From Myxococcales bacterium (GTDB taxonomy: Bacteria; Myxococcota_A; Polyangia; Polyangiales; Polyangiaceae), in the NCBI GenBank assembly GCA_016712525.1, contig JADJQX010000008.1:434001-498000 (forward strand): a DNA stretch of 64,000 bases, given 5' to 3'. The notes beneath the pieces are model-generated. The model was given only the letters and a program-made list of their open reading frames with translations, did no database searches and was not told where the DNA came from. Position 1 is the stretch's first letter. Every line of letters begins with the position of its first letter. This document shows, in pieces, positions 26,462-36,809 of the stretch. Position numbers and translations under genes: made by a program.

Positions 26462-28304
26462 AGGGGACCGGATCGGGCTTCACGCCCTTCTCGAGCGCGT
26501 TTTTGCAGCCGAGCTCGACGCCCGTGGGGCCGTCGGCCGTCTTCACGATCTTGAACTCGACGCGCCGGTTCTTCTCCCAGGCGGCCTCGTTGTGCTCGGG
26601 ATCCTCGGGGCAGTACTCGCCGTAGCCCTTGCTCCGGAGCTTGTTGGCCGGGGTCCCGCGCGCGACGAGCGCCGCGACGACCGCGTTCACGCGGAGCTGC
26701 GTGAGCTGGAGGTTGTACGCGTCGGGGGCGCGCTCGTCGGCGTGGCCCGCGACCTCGACGAGCTGGAACTCGGGGTGGTCCTTGATGGTACCCGACACGG
26801 CGTCGAGGATCTCGTTCGACTCCGGGAGGATCTCGGCCGAGCCCGTCTTGAACTGGATCTTCTTGAGGATGACGATGTTGTTGTCCTCGACCACGACGTT
26901 GCCGCGGTCGGGGCAGCCGTCCTCGTCGCGGAACTTGTTGAACGTCTCGGGCTCGTTCGGGCAGAGATCTTTCACGTCGGGGATGCCGTCGTGGTCGTTG
27001 TCGGGCTCGGGGCATCCGTCCTCGTCCTCGAAGCCGTCTTTGTCCTCGGGGTCGTCCGGGCACTTGTCGCGCGAGTCGGGGATGCCGTCGTGGTCGCGGT
27101 CGCCGTCCTTCGGGGGCTCGGGGCAGCCGTCGGTGTCCTCGTCGCCGTCCATGTCCTCGGGGACGTTGGGGCACTTGTCCTTGATGTCAGGGATGCCGTC
27201 GTGGTCGTTGTCGGGCTCGGGGCACCCGTCCTCGTCCTCGAAGCCGTCGAAATCTTCCTTTTCGTCCGGGCACTTGTCGAGGTCGTCCTTGATGCCGTCA
27301 CCGTCGCGATCGCCGATGGAGGGCTCGAAGATGAAGCCCACGAAGGCGCGCATGTCGGCCGCCTCGAAGCCGCTCGTGTACCGGGGGCCGGCGCCGAGCA
27401 TGAGGTAGCTGTTCCGCTCGATGAAGATCTTGAGCCCGCCGGTGACCTCGTTCGAGGGCTTCACCGCGCTGTCGGCGTTGCCGAGGAGGAAGGTGCCGTA
27501 GGTGTCGGCGACGATGTCGACCGGCTCGGCGACGCGAACCGAAGCGCCGAGGCCATACGTGATCCGCTGACCGTCGACGAAACGGCCGTCACGGAGGTCG
27601 AGCTGCGTGCCGCTCGCGCTGTGCGCGCGGAAGCCTGCGTTCGCGCCGATCTTCAAGATACCGGCGCCGAAGAAGCGCTTCTCTCCGATGAGCTGCGGCC
27701 AGATGAAAAACCCAGGATCGGCGCCCGCCGAACGAGGGGCGTCGGTGACAGGGACACCCACCTGCGTGGCGAGGGCGAGGCCGAAGCCACGCTCGACCCG
27801 AAGGATGCGGAGCTTGCCGTGCACGGCGATGAACCCGAGCGTCTGCGAGTCGAACGCGTTCGGCGACCACTGCCCGGCGTTCACCGTGGGCTGCGGAGGG
27901 TTCTGATTGTCGAACTGGGCCTCGCCCGAGGCGAGGTTCACGGGCGCCGAGAGCCCGAGGACCAGCATGTTCGCGATGCCGTAGTTGAACGAGAACGTGC
28001 CCTGGAACTGGTGGTTGATGAGCTGCGGGCTCGACTGGCCCACGTCTCTCACGCGGAGGAGGTTTCGCCCGTAGTCGATGACGAGACCGAGGCTGAAGTC
28101 GTTCGCGCCGAGGATGTCGGTGCCGTTCGTGTGGAAAAACCCCTTCGAGTCCATGGAAGGTCGGAAGAGGTGGGTGTCGAACCCCTGCCCGTTCGCCTCG
28201 GGGATCGGCTGCGCCGAAGCCGTACGAGGCAGCGCGAGCGCGCACGCCCCCGCGAGACAGGTCACCCCCACGAGGCCCAAGAGACCGCGACGATTCGGAC
28301 GCAT
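26460..28304 (-). CDS. OmpA-family outer-membrane protein with four thrombospondin type-3 repeats
   Basis: About 614 aa from ATG at 28304 (MRPNRRGLLGLV, signal peptide). An in-frame ATG at 28319 is possible. After the signal a beta-barrel-like part of about 250 residues follows. Then come four calcium-binding TSP3 repeats of the form DxDxDGIxDxxDxCP...DxDGCPEP. The C-terminal OmpA domain starts IVILKKIQFKTGSAEILPES and has VAGHADERAPDAYNLQLTQLR and NRRVEFKI, the peptidoglycan-binding signature. It should span the outer membrane and grip the cell wall. It is the first of two such genes in this window. Repeat element 2 lies upstream. Confidence 0.9.
   Translation of the reverse strand: MRPNRRGLLGLVGVTCLAGACALALPRTASAQPIPEANGQGFDTHLFRPSMDSKGFFHTNGTDILGANDFSLGLVIDYGRNLLRVRDVGQSSPQLINHQFQGTFSFNYGIANMLVLGLSAPVNLASGEAQFDNQNPPQPTVNAGQWSPNAFDSQTLGFIAVHGKLRILRVERGFGLALATQVGVPVTDAPRSAGADPGFFIWPQLIGEKRFFGAGILKIGANAGFRAHSASGTQLDLRDGRFVDGQRITYGLGASVRVAEPVDIVADTYGTFLLGNADSAVKPSNEVTGGLKIFIERNSYLMLGAGPRYTSGFEAADMRAFVGFIFEPSIGDRDGDGIKDDLDKCPDEKEDFDGFEDEDGCPEPDNDHDGIPDIKDKCPNVPEDMDGDEDTDGCPEPPKDGDRDHDGIPDSRDKCPDDPEDKDGFEDEDGCPEPDNDHDGIPDVKDLCPNEPETFNKFRDEDGCPDRGNVVVEDNNIVILKKIQFKTGSAEILPESNEILDAVSGTIKDHPEFQLVEVAGHADERAPDAYNLQLTQLRVNAVVAALVARGTPANKLRSKGYGEYCPEDPEHNEAAWEKNRRVEFKIVKTADGPTGVELGCKNALEKGVKPDPVP
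26960..27310. repeat. tandem repeats (99-111 bases) coding for TSP3 units
   Basis: Four in-frame repeats. The sequence GGATGCCGTCGTGGTCG recurs at about 26981, 27080 and 27191, and a related form at 27291. Repeats 1 and 3 are nearly identical at the DNA level, consistent with recent duplication. Confidence 0.75.
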
Positions 28305-28643
28305 GACCCTATGCGACATAGCACCAAAGCGACGATTCGCGCTCATTTTCGGGGAAGAATCGCGTGAAGTGGAGCACCTCGGCGCCGTGTCCCCTAGCAG
28401 CCTGTTGTTTTTCGGACCGAGGCCGTTCGACGTCCGCGCCCGACCCGCCGAGGCGCGATCCGAGGAGCGCGCGGAGCCTACTTTTGTAGGCGAGCACGCA
28501 CCGCAGGATCGAAACGAAGGCGGTCGGGATGCGGCGGCGAGCGGCCGACCGGAGAAAATCAACGGGCTGCTAGGGCCAAAAAGCACGAGAGCCCGAGGGA
28601 TTTTCTTCTCCCGTCGCCGAGTTTGCTATCGTCGTCGGGTACC
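28305..28643. other. intergenic stretch holding repeat element 2
   Basis: Divergent promoter region of the OmpA gene (minus) and the zinc-ribbon membrane-protein gene (plus). More than half of it is repeat element 2. No promoter could be assigned with confidence. Confidence 0.5.
28394..28573. mobile_element. repeat element 2: MITE-like element without the small insertions
   Basis: Left end CTAGCAGCCTGTTGTTTTTC, right end inverted match ending GGGCTGCTAG (28564-28573). It is 180 bases and lies in the opposite orientation to element 1. The reverse complement aligns with element 1 across its full body, including GGGTCGGGCGCGGACGTCG. A centre hairpin GCCTAC-TTTT-GTAGGC is intact. It sits between the divergent OmpA and zinc-ribbon genes. 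Confidence 0.8.
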
Positions 28644-30305
28644 GTGCGTCGGAATCCGGTCCTCTCCTTCACTGCGCTGGCGCCGCTCCTCGGAGCCTTG
28701 GCGCTCGTGGGCGAGGCCCGCGCCGACTCGCCACTCGACGGCAAGTGGCGTCAGAGCGCCCTCCGCGAGGATTTCACGGTCCAGAAGTGGCAGACGGGCT
28801 GCGGACCACCGCCGCGTTCGTCGTCCACCGGGGGCGGCGAGACCGTGACCGTGCGCGCCGAAGGCGACGTGCTCTCGTTCGTCGGCGGGGGGCGCGTCTA
28901 CCGCTCGAACCAGTGTTACGACCCCTTGCCCACGCTCGCCCGCGAGACGTACTCGCACGCGGCGGACAGCCGACTCTGGCGGATCCGCTGCACGACGCCC
29001 CCCGGTGACCCGCGCAAGACGATCATGCAAACGCTCGTGGCCGCCACGAGCGACACGCACATCGACATCACCGAGACCGGTCGCTACGAGATCGCCCACG
29101 AGGACGGGCTCTGCGTCGCCGACGTCAAACGCACACGGTCCTTCGATCTCGTGCAAAAAGACGGGCCCGCCGCGCCGGCCACCGCGACGGCGACGGCCCC
29201 TCCGCCCGCCCCGACGCCCCCTCCGCCTCCCAAAGAGGAGCCGAAACCCACCTCGTCCTGCGCCGCGCCAGGTCCTCCCGCGAGGCTCGAGGCCCGTCCC
29301 TCGAAGAAGCTGCTCCGGCCCGGGGAGACGTTCGTCTTTCGGGGGAAGACCGTCGATCGCGAGGGCTGCCCGCTCCCGTCGGAGGTCACGTGGGCGGCCT
29401 CGAAAGAGGCCATCGCGGCGAAGATCACGGTCGATTCGAAGGGGAAGGTCACCGTGCCCGAAGGCACCCCCGAAGGCGAGTACACCCTCGAAGCGACCGC
29501 CGACGGAAAGACGGCCAAGGTCGTTTTGTCCGTGACGAGCGCCGCGAACTACGAAGCGTTGCTGACGAAAGACGGGCTGAACGCCGCGGGCGAGACCGAC
29601 ACCGCGAGCGTCACGTCCTTCCCTGGCGTGAGCATCGGGTCGAGCGAGGTCGCGGCGGACGATGGCCATGCGCGTAGGCGAGCCGTGTTCGTCGGTGTCG
29701 TGGGCACGGCCGTCGTCGCGTTGGCGATCGCTTACGTCGTCCTGAGACGGAGGCAGCGGCGCGCCCAGGCGCTCGAGGCCGAGGCCGTCGATCGTTACGA
29801 GTCCCGCGTGCGCGAGACCGAGGCTCGGAACGAGGCATCGTCGCTCGACTACGAGAAGAAAAAGCGCGCGCACGAAGAGAGCCTCCGGGCGGCCGAGGAA
29901 GCCAAGGAGAAGCTCGCCGCGGCACGCGCCGCACGAGCTGCCGCGACGCGGGCCCGCGCCTCGGGGGCGGCCATCGCGGCGCCGGTCGAAGAGCGCACCT
30001 GCCCGACCTGCAAGCGCACCTTCGAGAACACCTACTTCTGCCCCCACGACGGCAGCAAGCTCGTCGAGGGAGCCCAACGCGACGAGCTCTCGGGCGCGCT
30101 CTCCTGCCCCACCTGCAAAAAAGGCTTCCCCGAGGGCACGAAGGTGTGTCCCGAGCACGGCGACGAGCTCGTGCCCGCGGGGGCTCCCCGGCCGGCCCCG
30201 GTCAAGGCGGCCCGCGGCAAAATCTGCCCGAGCTGCGGCGCTCGGTTCGACGGCGCGGCGACTTTTTGTGGCAAAGACGGCACCTCGCTCGTCTTGCTCA
30301 ACTGA
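28644..30305 (+). CDS. membrane protein with three C-terminal zinc ribbons
   Basis: About 553 aa from GTG at 28644 (VRRNPVLSF). A signal peptide or anchor is followed by an external part of about 340 residues. That part contains a Pro-rich linker (APPPAPTPPPPPKEE) and an Ig/Big-like domain (LEARPSKKLLRPGETFVF). One membrane segment (about 349-368, VFVGVVGTAVVALAIAYVVL) leads into a charged coiled coil. Then come three zinc ribbons, CPTCKRTFENTYFCPHDG, CPTCKKGFPEGTKVCPEHG and CPSCGARFDGAATFCGKDG. The zinc-ribbon end should be cytoplasmic if the N-terminus is cleaved. Function unknown; it precedes the GltJ-like gene. Confidence 0.7.
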   Translation: MRRNPVLSFTALAPLLGALALVGEARADSPLDGKWRQSALREDFTVQKWQTGCGPPPRSSSTGGGETVTVRAEGDVLSFVGGGRVYRSNQCYDPLPTLARETYSHAADSRLWRIRCTTPPGDPRKTIMQTLVAATSDTHIDITETGRYEIAHEDGLCVADVKRTRSFDLVQKDGPAAPATATATAPPPAPTPPPPPKEEPKPTSSCAAPGPPARLEARPSKKLLRPGETFVFRGKTVDREGCPLPSEVTWAASKEAIAAKITVDSKGKVTVPEGTPEGEYTLEATADGKTAKVVLSVTSAANYEALLTKDGLNAAGETDTASVTSFPGVSIGSSEVAADDGHARRRAVFVGVVGTAVVALAIAYVVLRRRQRRAQALEAEAVDRYESRVRETEARNEASSLDYEKKKRAHEESLRAAEEAKEKLAAARAARAAATRARASGAAIAAPVEERTCPTCKRTFENTYFCPHDGSKLVEGAQRDELSGALSCPTCKKGFPEGTKVCPEHGDELVPAGAPRPAPVKAARGKICPSCGARFDGAATFCGKDGTSLVLLN

Positions 30306-30649
30306 GCGACCACCCGCAACCATCCGAAATCGCTCGATAAAAGACATCCGCAGGGTGCCCGAGCGCCGAACGGGTGGAACTTTAGATCGTCCGCGGTTCT
30401 GCCTCGTCGAATCTGACCAAGCCGAGCCCGCCGGCCTTCGTCTCACCCCCGTCGACCCAGCGCCCCCGAGACGATTTCGGCCTTCACTTGATCGCCCAAA
30501 ACGATGCCCGCTATAGTTCCAGGTGTGGTCGTCCCCTCGGGGAGCCACGAGCCTCCCGTGGCTCGTGACCCCGCCGGCGACGTTCACGACGACGATTGGA
30601 TGCCGGCGCGAGCGACACGTGTCCCACGCCCCCAAAGGATGGTTCCGCG
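30306..30649. other. leader and promoter region of the GltJ-like gene
   Basis: 344 bases without a gene. It contains the promoter at 30488-30517 and, within the predicted leader, two hairpins: CCCCTCGGGG (30534-30543) and GAGCCACG/CGTGGCTC (30542-30564), which overlap and would exclude each other. Confidence 0.45.
30488..30517 (+). promoter_or_regulatory. sigma-70-type promoter of the GltJ-like gene
   Basis: TTGATC (30488-30493) and TATAGT (30512-30517) with an 18-base spacer. The start codon lies 130 bases further, giving a long leader. Confidence 0.55.
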
Positions 30650-32293
30650 ATGAAGATTTCGTGCCAATCGTGTCAAGCCAAGTACACCATCGCGGACGAG
30701 AAGGTCGTCGGCAAGGTCGTCAAGATCCGCTGCAAGAAGTGCGGCGCGACGATCGTGATCAACGGCGCCGAGGCCTCCGCGGGCGACGACGCGAGCGCGG
30801 GCGGCGAGGTGTTCGACTACGCCGCAGGTGCCGGCGACCAGTGGACGGTGAACGTCGCCGAGGGCGATCAGCGCACCATGTCGACCCAAGAGATCGTCGC
30901 CGAGTACCAGAGCGGCGTCGTCTCCGCCGAGACGTACTGCTGGAAAGACGGCATGGACGGCTGGCTCCCGCTCCGCGACATCGATCAGCTCCACCGCGCC
31001 GTCTCGAGCCCGAGCGTGCACCCGGTGGCCATCAACACGGGCGGCGAGTTCGCCCCGCAGCCCGCGGCGCCGCTCTTCGGCGGTGGGTCCTCGCAGCCCG
31101 CGAGCCTCTTCGGCGACAGCTCCGCGTCGACGAGCCCTGCGCCCGCAGCGGCGCGGCGCGACCGTGGACGGAACGCAGGCGCCGACCTCTTCGGTGGGGC
31201 GGCACAGGCCGGTGGCGAAGAAGACCGCCTCGGCGCAGCCGCGAGCCGTGAGGAGCCGAAGCTCACGGGTCAGCGCAACGAGTCGAGCGTGCTCTTCTCC
31301 CTGAGCGCGCTCACCAAAGAGGCCGAGAAGCCCAGCGCGAAGCCCGAGAACAAGACCACCGCGCAGGGCGATGGCTCGGGCCTCATCGACATCCGCGCCC
31401 TCTCGTCGGCCTCGAAAGCCAACGACAAGCCCAAGTCGAGCGGCGTCGACGACATCATGAACCTCGGCGGCGGCGGAGCCTTCGGTGCGGCCCTCGCGGC
31501 GCCGATCCTCGCGCCTCCCCCGATGGACCCCGCCGTTTCCGCCGCGGACGCCTCCTCGGCGTCCGGTTCGAAGGGCAACAAGGGCATTATCTTCGCCATC
31601 ATCGGCGGCGTCGCCTTCCTCACGGTGGCGGTCGTGTTGGCGATCGTGTTCACGCGGCCCCCGGCCGACGCGTCGGCGAACAACGGCAAGACGACCGGCG
31701 GAACGGGCGCCACCGGACCGAGCGCCATGGCCATGAACGAGCCCCCGAAAGAGACGGCGGCCCCCACGGCGGCCCAGCCGCCCCCCTCCGATCCCGGCAC
31801 GACGGCCAAAGAGCCTGGCGCAGGCGCCGCGGCCCCCACGAAGGGCGCGCCGGTCGCGGCCGCGGGTGGTGCGGCCAAGAAGACCGAGCCCTCCGGTGGC
31901 GGCGGCGCAGCGCCCGCTCCTGCGGCCCCGAAAGAGGCTCCCGCCGCGGGCGGCACCAGCCTCGAGGCCAAGATGCGCGCCGCTGCGGGTCAAACCGCGG
32001 CGCCTACGGCGGCTCCCGCCCCCGCGTCCGGCGCTCCGTTCGATCGTGGCGCCGCCGCGGCGGCCCTCGCCGGCGTGAACCCCGCTGCGTGCAAGAAGCC
32101 CGACGGGCCCACGGGCTCGGGCCACGTCACCGTCACCTTCGAGCCGAGCGGCTCGGTGTCGTCGGCGGTGGTCGACAGCGGCCCCTACCCCGGCACCCCG
32201 GTGGGTGGATGCATCGCCGGCAAGTACCGCGGCGCACGTGTCCCGCCGTTCGGTGGAAGCTCGGTGAAGGTGGGCAAGAGCTTCTCGCTCTAA
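30650..32293 (+). CDS. GltJ/AgmX-like gliding-complex protein (zinc ribbon, GYF, TM, TonB-C-like)
   Basis: Predicted 547 aa. The N-terminal MJ0042 zinc ribbon uses Cys 5, 8, 28 and 31. A GYF_2-type domain follows at about 65-112 (QWTVNVAEGDQRTMSTQEIV). The linker carries NESSVLFSLSALT and SGLIDIRAL, short motifs typical of this myxobacterial family. One membrane segment (312-335) precedes a Pro/Ala-rich periplasmic linker and a C-terminal domain (about 470-547). In Myxococcus xanthus GltJ has this exact order; its zinc ribbon and GYF domains contact MglA/MglB and its end reaches the outer membrane in focal-adhesion gliding. Several paralogues exist, so orthology is not certain. Confidence 0.8.
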   Translation: MKISCQSCQAKYTIADEKVVGKVVKIRCKKCGATIVINGAEASAGDDASAGGEVFDYAAGAGDQWTVNVAEGDQRTMSTQEIVAEYQSGVVSAETYCWKDGMDGWLPLRDIDQLHRAVSSPSVHPVAINTGGEFAPQPAAPLFGGGSSQPASLFGDSSASTSPAPAAARRDRGRNAGADLFGGAAQAGGEEDRLGAAASREEPKLTGQRNESSVLFSLSALTKEAEKPSAKPENKTTAQGDGSGLIDIRALSSASKANDKPKSSGVDDIMNLGGGGAFGAALAAPILAPPPMDPAVSAADASSASGSKGNKGIIFAIIGGVAFLTVAVVLAIVFTRPPADASANNGKTTGGTGATGPSAMAMNEPPKETAAPTAAQPPPSDPGTTAKEPGAGAAAPTKGAPVAAAGGAAKKTEPSGGGGAAPAPAAPKEAPAAGGTSLEAKMRAAAGQTAAPTAAPAPASGAPFDRGAAAAALAGVNPAACKKPDGPTGSGHVTVTFEPSGSVSSAVVDSGPYPGTPVGGCIAGKYRGARVPPFGGSSVKVGKSFSL

Positions 32294-32388
32294 ATGCTCT
32301 GCCGGCCCTCGCGGCCCGCACGAAGGCACGCTCGACCCTCGCAAGCGGGGCTCCGGGGGTGCCTTCGGCGCTTTCGGAGAAGCCAGAA

Positions 32389-32508
32389 ATGTCGGCTCTT
32401 TTCATAGCGATAGCGATCGCCTGCGGCTTCATCCTGGGCTTGCGCGTCGGCCTCGCGCTAGGCAAACGGAACGCCGAAAAGGCGGCCCTCGCGAAGCGAA
32501 AGCGCTAA
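32389..32508 (+). CDS. 39-residue single-pass membrane protein
   Basis: ATG at 32389 with GGAGA about seven bases upstream. The protein has one hydrophobic helix (LFIAIAIACGFILGLRVGLALG) and a short basic tail ending AKRKR. It lies between the GltJ-like gene and the CAP-domain gene, with 9 bases to the latter. The positive-inside rule puts the tail in the cytoplasm. Function unknown. Confidence 0.55.
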   Translation: MSALFIAIAIACGFILGLRVGLALGKRNAEKAALAKRKR

Positions 32509-32517
32509 GCCCAGTTC

Positions 32518-33588
32518 ATGCGGCTCGTGCTCTCGGTGCTCGTGATGGCCCTCGTCTCGCTCGCCGCGACGAAGGCACGCGCCGAGGTCACGTGCGGGGC
32601 CCGCGACGCGAGGCTCGATCGGGTGGCGCAGACCCTCGCCGAGCGGAAGGCGCGTGGGCAAGGTCCCCTCGATCTGCCGGACCTCGCGCTCGCGGTGCAA
32701 GCCGAGCGCGTCGCGCACGTCTGGCCTCGCGCGTGGGTGGCCGAAGGGCCGTCACCGGACGCGCTCGAGCGTGGGTACGCCACCTACCGAGCGGGAGAAC
32801 GGGGTCGTCCGGCGCGCGCCTGCGGCGTCGGCACCACCACGACGAGCGCGGGCCGAGCCGTGCTCGCGGTGCTCTCCCTCGAGGTGTTCGGAGAGCTCGT
32901 CCCCGTCAAGGAGCGTGTACGCGTCGGCGAGTTTCTTCCCGTGGAGGCCACGCTCGGCGGCGACGTCCGCGGGGCGCGAATCATGGTCAAGGGGCCCCTC
33001 GGCGCCCCGCGTGTGCTCCCGGGCGGCTTCGACCCTGCGACCAGCAAGGTCCGCGCGACCTTCGCAGCCGACTCGCGCGGAGCGTTCGTCGTCCAGGTCG
33101 TGGCCGACACCGACGCGGGCCCGCGGCCGGTGCTCGAGGCCCGCGTCTTCGCCGACGTCCCACCGAGCTACACGCGGCCGAAAGACGAGCTTTTGCCTCC
33201 CTCGGGCCCGCCGGACGAGGCCCTCTTTCAGCTCGTGCAGAAGCTCCGAGAGGACGCGGGCCTCCCGCGCTTCGTGCGAGATCCGAAGCTCGACGCGATC
33301 GCGCGTGCCCACGTCGAGGCCATGATCGCCGCGCGTGCCATCGCCCACGACACCGGCGACGGCGATCCGCGGCAGCGAGCCGAGGCCGCGGGCGTCCGCC
33401 CGAAGACGGTGGGAGAGAACGTCGCCGAATCGCGCGAGGTCATGGGGCTCCACCGCGCCCTCACCGAGAGCCCCTCGCACTACGAGAACCTGCGCAGTAC
33501 ACGTTTCGAGCGCATCGGCGTGGCGGTCGTGGCCGACGCTCGCGGCGCGCTCTGGGGCTGCGAGCTCTTCGTCGGAGAAAAACCATGA
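32518..33588 (+). CDS. secreted CAP (SCP/PR1)-domain protein
   Basis: Predicted 356 aa. A signal peptide covers about 1-22 (LVLSVLVMALVSLAATKARA). The middle part (about 110-215) resembles an Ig-like or macroglobulin-like domain (VEATLGGDVRGARIMVKGPLG). The C-terminal 130 residues are a CAP domain: LREDAGLPRFVRDPKLDAIA, ARAHVEAMIAAR, HD at the metal/catalytic site, VGENVAES and SPSHYENL. These fit the CAP groove residues His, Glu and His. The role of bacterial CAP proteins is mostly unknown. Its TGA overlaps the next gene's ATG. Confidence 0.8.
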   Translation: MRLVLSVLVMALVSLAATKARAEVTCGARDARLDRVAQTLAERKARGQGPLDLPDLALAVQAERVAHVWPRAWVAEGPSPDALERGYATYRAGERGRPARACGVGTTTTSAGRAVLAVLSLEVFGELVPVKERVRVGEFLPVEATLGGDVRGARIMVKGPLGAPRVLPGGFDPATSKVRATFAADSRGAFVVQVVADTDAGPRPVLEARVFADVPPSYTRPKDELLPPSGPPDEALFQLVQKLREDAGLPRFVRDPKLDAIARAHVEAMIAARAIAHDTGDGDPRQRAEAAGVRPKTVGENVAESREVMGLHRALTESPSHYENLRSTRFERIGVAVVADARGALWGCELFVGEKP

Positions 33589-33902
33589 TCCGTGCCCTCT
33601 TCGTGCTCACCCTCGTGTCCGCCGTGGCGTGCGGTGGCCCGCGGCCTCCGTTCGACGCGACCTCCGCGAACGCCGCCGTCGGCAACGTGGATCTCGCGTC
33701 GTGCACGACCGGCGCGCCGCTCGACTTTCACGCGACCCTCGTCTTCGCGAACGACGGCTCGGCAGAGAGCGCCATCGTCGACGGCGGGCCCCTCGCGGGT
33801 ACGCCCGCGGCGGCGTGCGTGGAGAAGGTATTGCGGGGCGTGAAGGTCGCGCCCTTCGACGGCCCCCACGCGACGGTGCGCCGTTCTTTCCACATGAAAT
33901 AA
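33585..33902 (+). CDS. small lipoprotein resembling the GltJ-like C-terminal domain
   Basis: Predicted 105 aa, ATG overlapping the CAP gene stop (ATGA). The lipobox is VSAVACGG. The rest matches the C-terminal domain of the GltJ-like protein at 30650-32293 in residue pattern: here AIVDGGPLAGTPAAACVEKV with GVKVAPFDG, there AVVDSGPYPGTPVGGCIAGK with GARVPPFGG. Both share a spaced Cys pair. It is thus a free-standing, outer-membrane-tethered version of that domain. Function unknown, but location beside the parent gene suggests a joint complex. Confidence 0.7.
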   Translation: MIRALFVLTLVSAVACGGPRPPFDATSANAAVGNVDLASCTTGAPLDFHATLVFANDGSAESAIVDGGPLAGTPAAACVEKVLRGVKVAPFDGPHATVRRSFHMK

Positions 33903-34055
33903 CTCGGGTTTTTGCCACCCGCCCCCCCGCCGAGAAGACCGGGGTTGCGCTCGGCGGCGCGGTGAGAAAAACCATTCGAAAGGGCGCAACGTTCCGCCCT
34001 CGCTTGCCGACGATGGGGCACACCCCCGCGTCTCCCCCGAACCCACGAGCTTCCC

Positions 34056-34955
34056 ATGCGCCTCTCCATTCGCCCGACGGCCCTCCTCGCCACGGCTCTC
34101 GTCTCCCTCCTCGCGGCCGCGTGCAGCGTCACCACCACCGAGCCCCCGGCGGACGGCGGCACGGGCCCGACCCCGACCGGCACGTCGACCGGGCCTGGCC
34201 CGACGCCCTCGGCAGGCCCGAACGTCATCGGCGCAGGCGGCATCGCCGCGTGGGACGCCCTCACCGACAAGGACGCGATAAAGGCCTTCCCGTCCCTCTA
34301 TTTGCACCAGTCGGTCGGCCAAGACCTCGAGGACGGCGCCGAGGCCATCGGCTTCGGCTTCGAGTACTACGGCCCCGGCCAAGCCCCGAACAGCGTGGTG
34401 AACGGCTTGAACGGCGGGCTCTTCGCCGACGTGGGCCCCACCGACAACGGCAAGCCCATCTCCAAGATGAACGTCGTCCGGCGCGAGTTTCAGAAACAGA
34501 AGGGCAAGCTCAAGGTGATGACCTTCTCCTTCGGCTACGCCGACGTCATGGACACGGTCGACGACGGTGGCAGCGTGCCCCTCGATCGGGTGCTCTCCGA
34601 GTACAAGAAGCTCGTCGACGAGGTGAAGGCCGCGGGCGTGCGGTTCGTCCACGTGACGCCGCCGCTCGTCTTCGATCCTTCGACCAACGCGCCCAAGATG
34701 AAGATGCGCGCGTACATGCTCGAGACCTTCAAGGACGACAAAATCTTCGACCTCACCGACATCGAGAGCCTCGATGGCGGCGCGCGCTGCGAGAAGGGCG
34801 GCGTGTGGCACATCTGCCAAGCGAACCGCTCGACGGCCGCGTGCCCGAGCAAGGGCCAAGGGGTCGACGGCGACGGGCAAGGCCACCTCTGCTCGACGAA
34901 GGCCGCCGAGCTCTCCAAGGCGCTCCTCTATTCGATCTATCTCGCGGGCAAGTGA
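34056..34955 (+). CDS. lipoprotein of unknown function, possibly SGNH-hydrolase-like
   Basis: Predicted 299 aa with a lipobox (LLAAACSVT) and a Thr/Pro/Gly linker to about residue 60. The domain starts with SLYLHQSVGQDLEDG and later contains VMTFSFGYADVMD, VRFVHVTPPLVFDP and HLCSTKAAELSKALL. The order Ser near the start, Asn/Gly block, His near the end recalls SGNH hydrolases but the match is weak and the His is not in a DxxH context. It could equally be an unclassified binding protein. It sits downstream of the GltJ-like group on the same strand. Confidence 0.55.
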   Translation: MRLSIRPTALLATALVSLLAAACSVTTTEPPADGGTGPTPTGTSTGPGPTPSAGPNVIGAGGIAAWDALTDKDAIKAFPSLYLHQSVGQDLEDGAEAIGFGFEYYGPGQAPNSVVNGLNGGLFADVGPTDNGKPISKMNVVRREFQKQKGKLKVMTFSFGYADVMDTVDDGGSVPLDRVLSEYKKLVDEVKAAGVRFVHVTPPLVFDPSTNAPKMKMRAYMLETFKDDKIFDLTDIESLDGGARCEKGGVWHICQANRSTAACPSKGQGVDGDGQGHLCSTKAAELSKALLYSIYLAGK

Positions 34956-34994
34956 GGCGCTCGCCGAGGGCTCACCCTCGGCCCGTGACGCGCA

Positions 34995-35036
34995 CAAAAA
35001 CGAGAGCGGCGAGGCCCCGGAGGATCTCGCCGCTCG
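34995..35036 (-). terminator. terminator of the second OmpA/TSP3 gene (may act on both strands)
   Basis: A 10-bp stem (35004-35013 with 35026-35035) lies between convergent genes. On the minus strand it is followed by TCGTTTTTG; on the plus strand by CGTTCGTT. Confidence 0.75.
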
Positions 35037-35063
35037 TTCGTTACGTGCAGAGCGCACGCAAGC

Positions 35064-36809
<1,746 letters not shown>

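Noticed and set aside
28305..28586. Upstream in-frame extension of the OmpA gene through repeat element 2
   Set aside because: The signal peptide begins at 28304; the extension is only the repeat read by chance.
34056..34955. Firm assignment as GDSL/SGNH hydrolase
   Set aside because: Only the HQSVG start resembles block I; the DxxH block is missing, so it stays a lipoprotein of unknown function.
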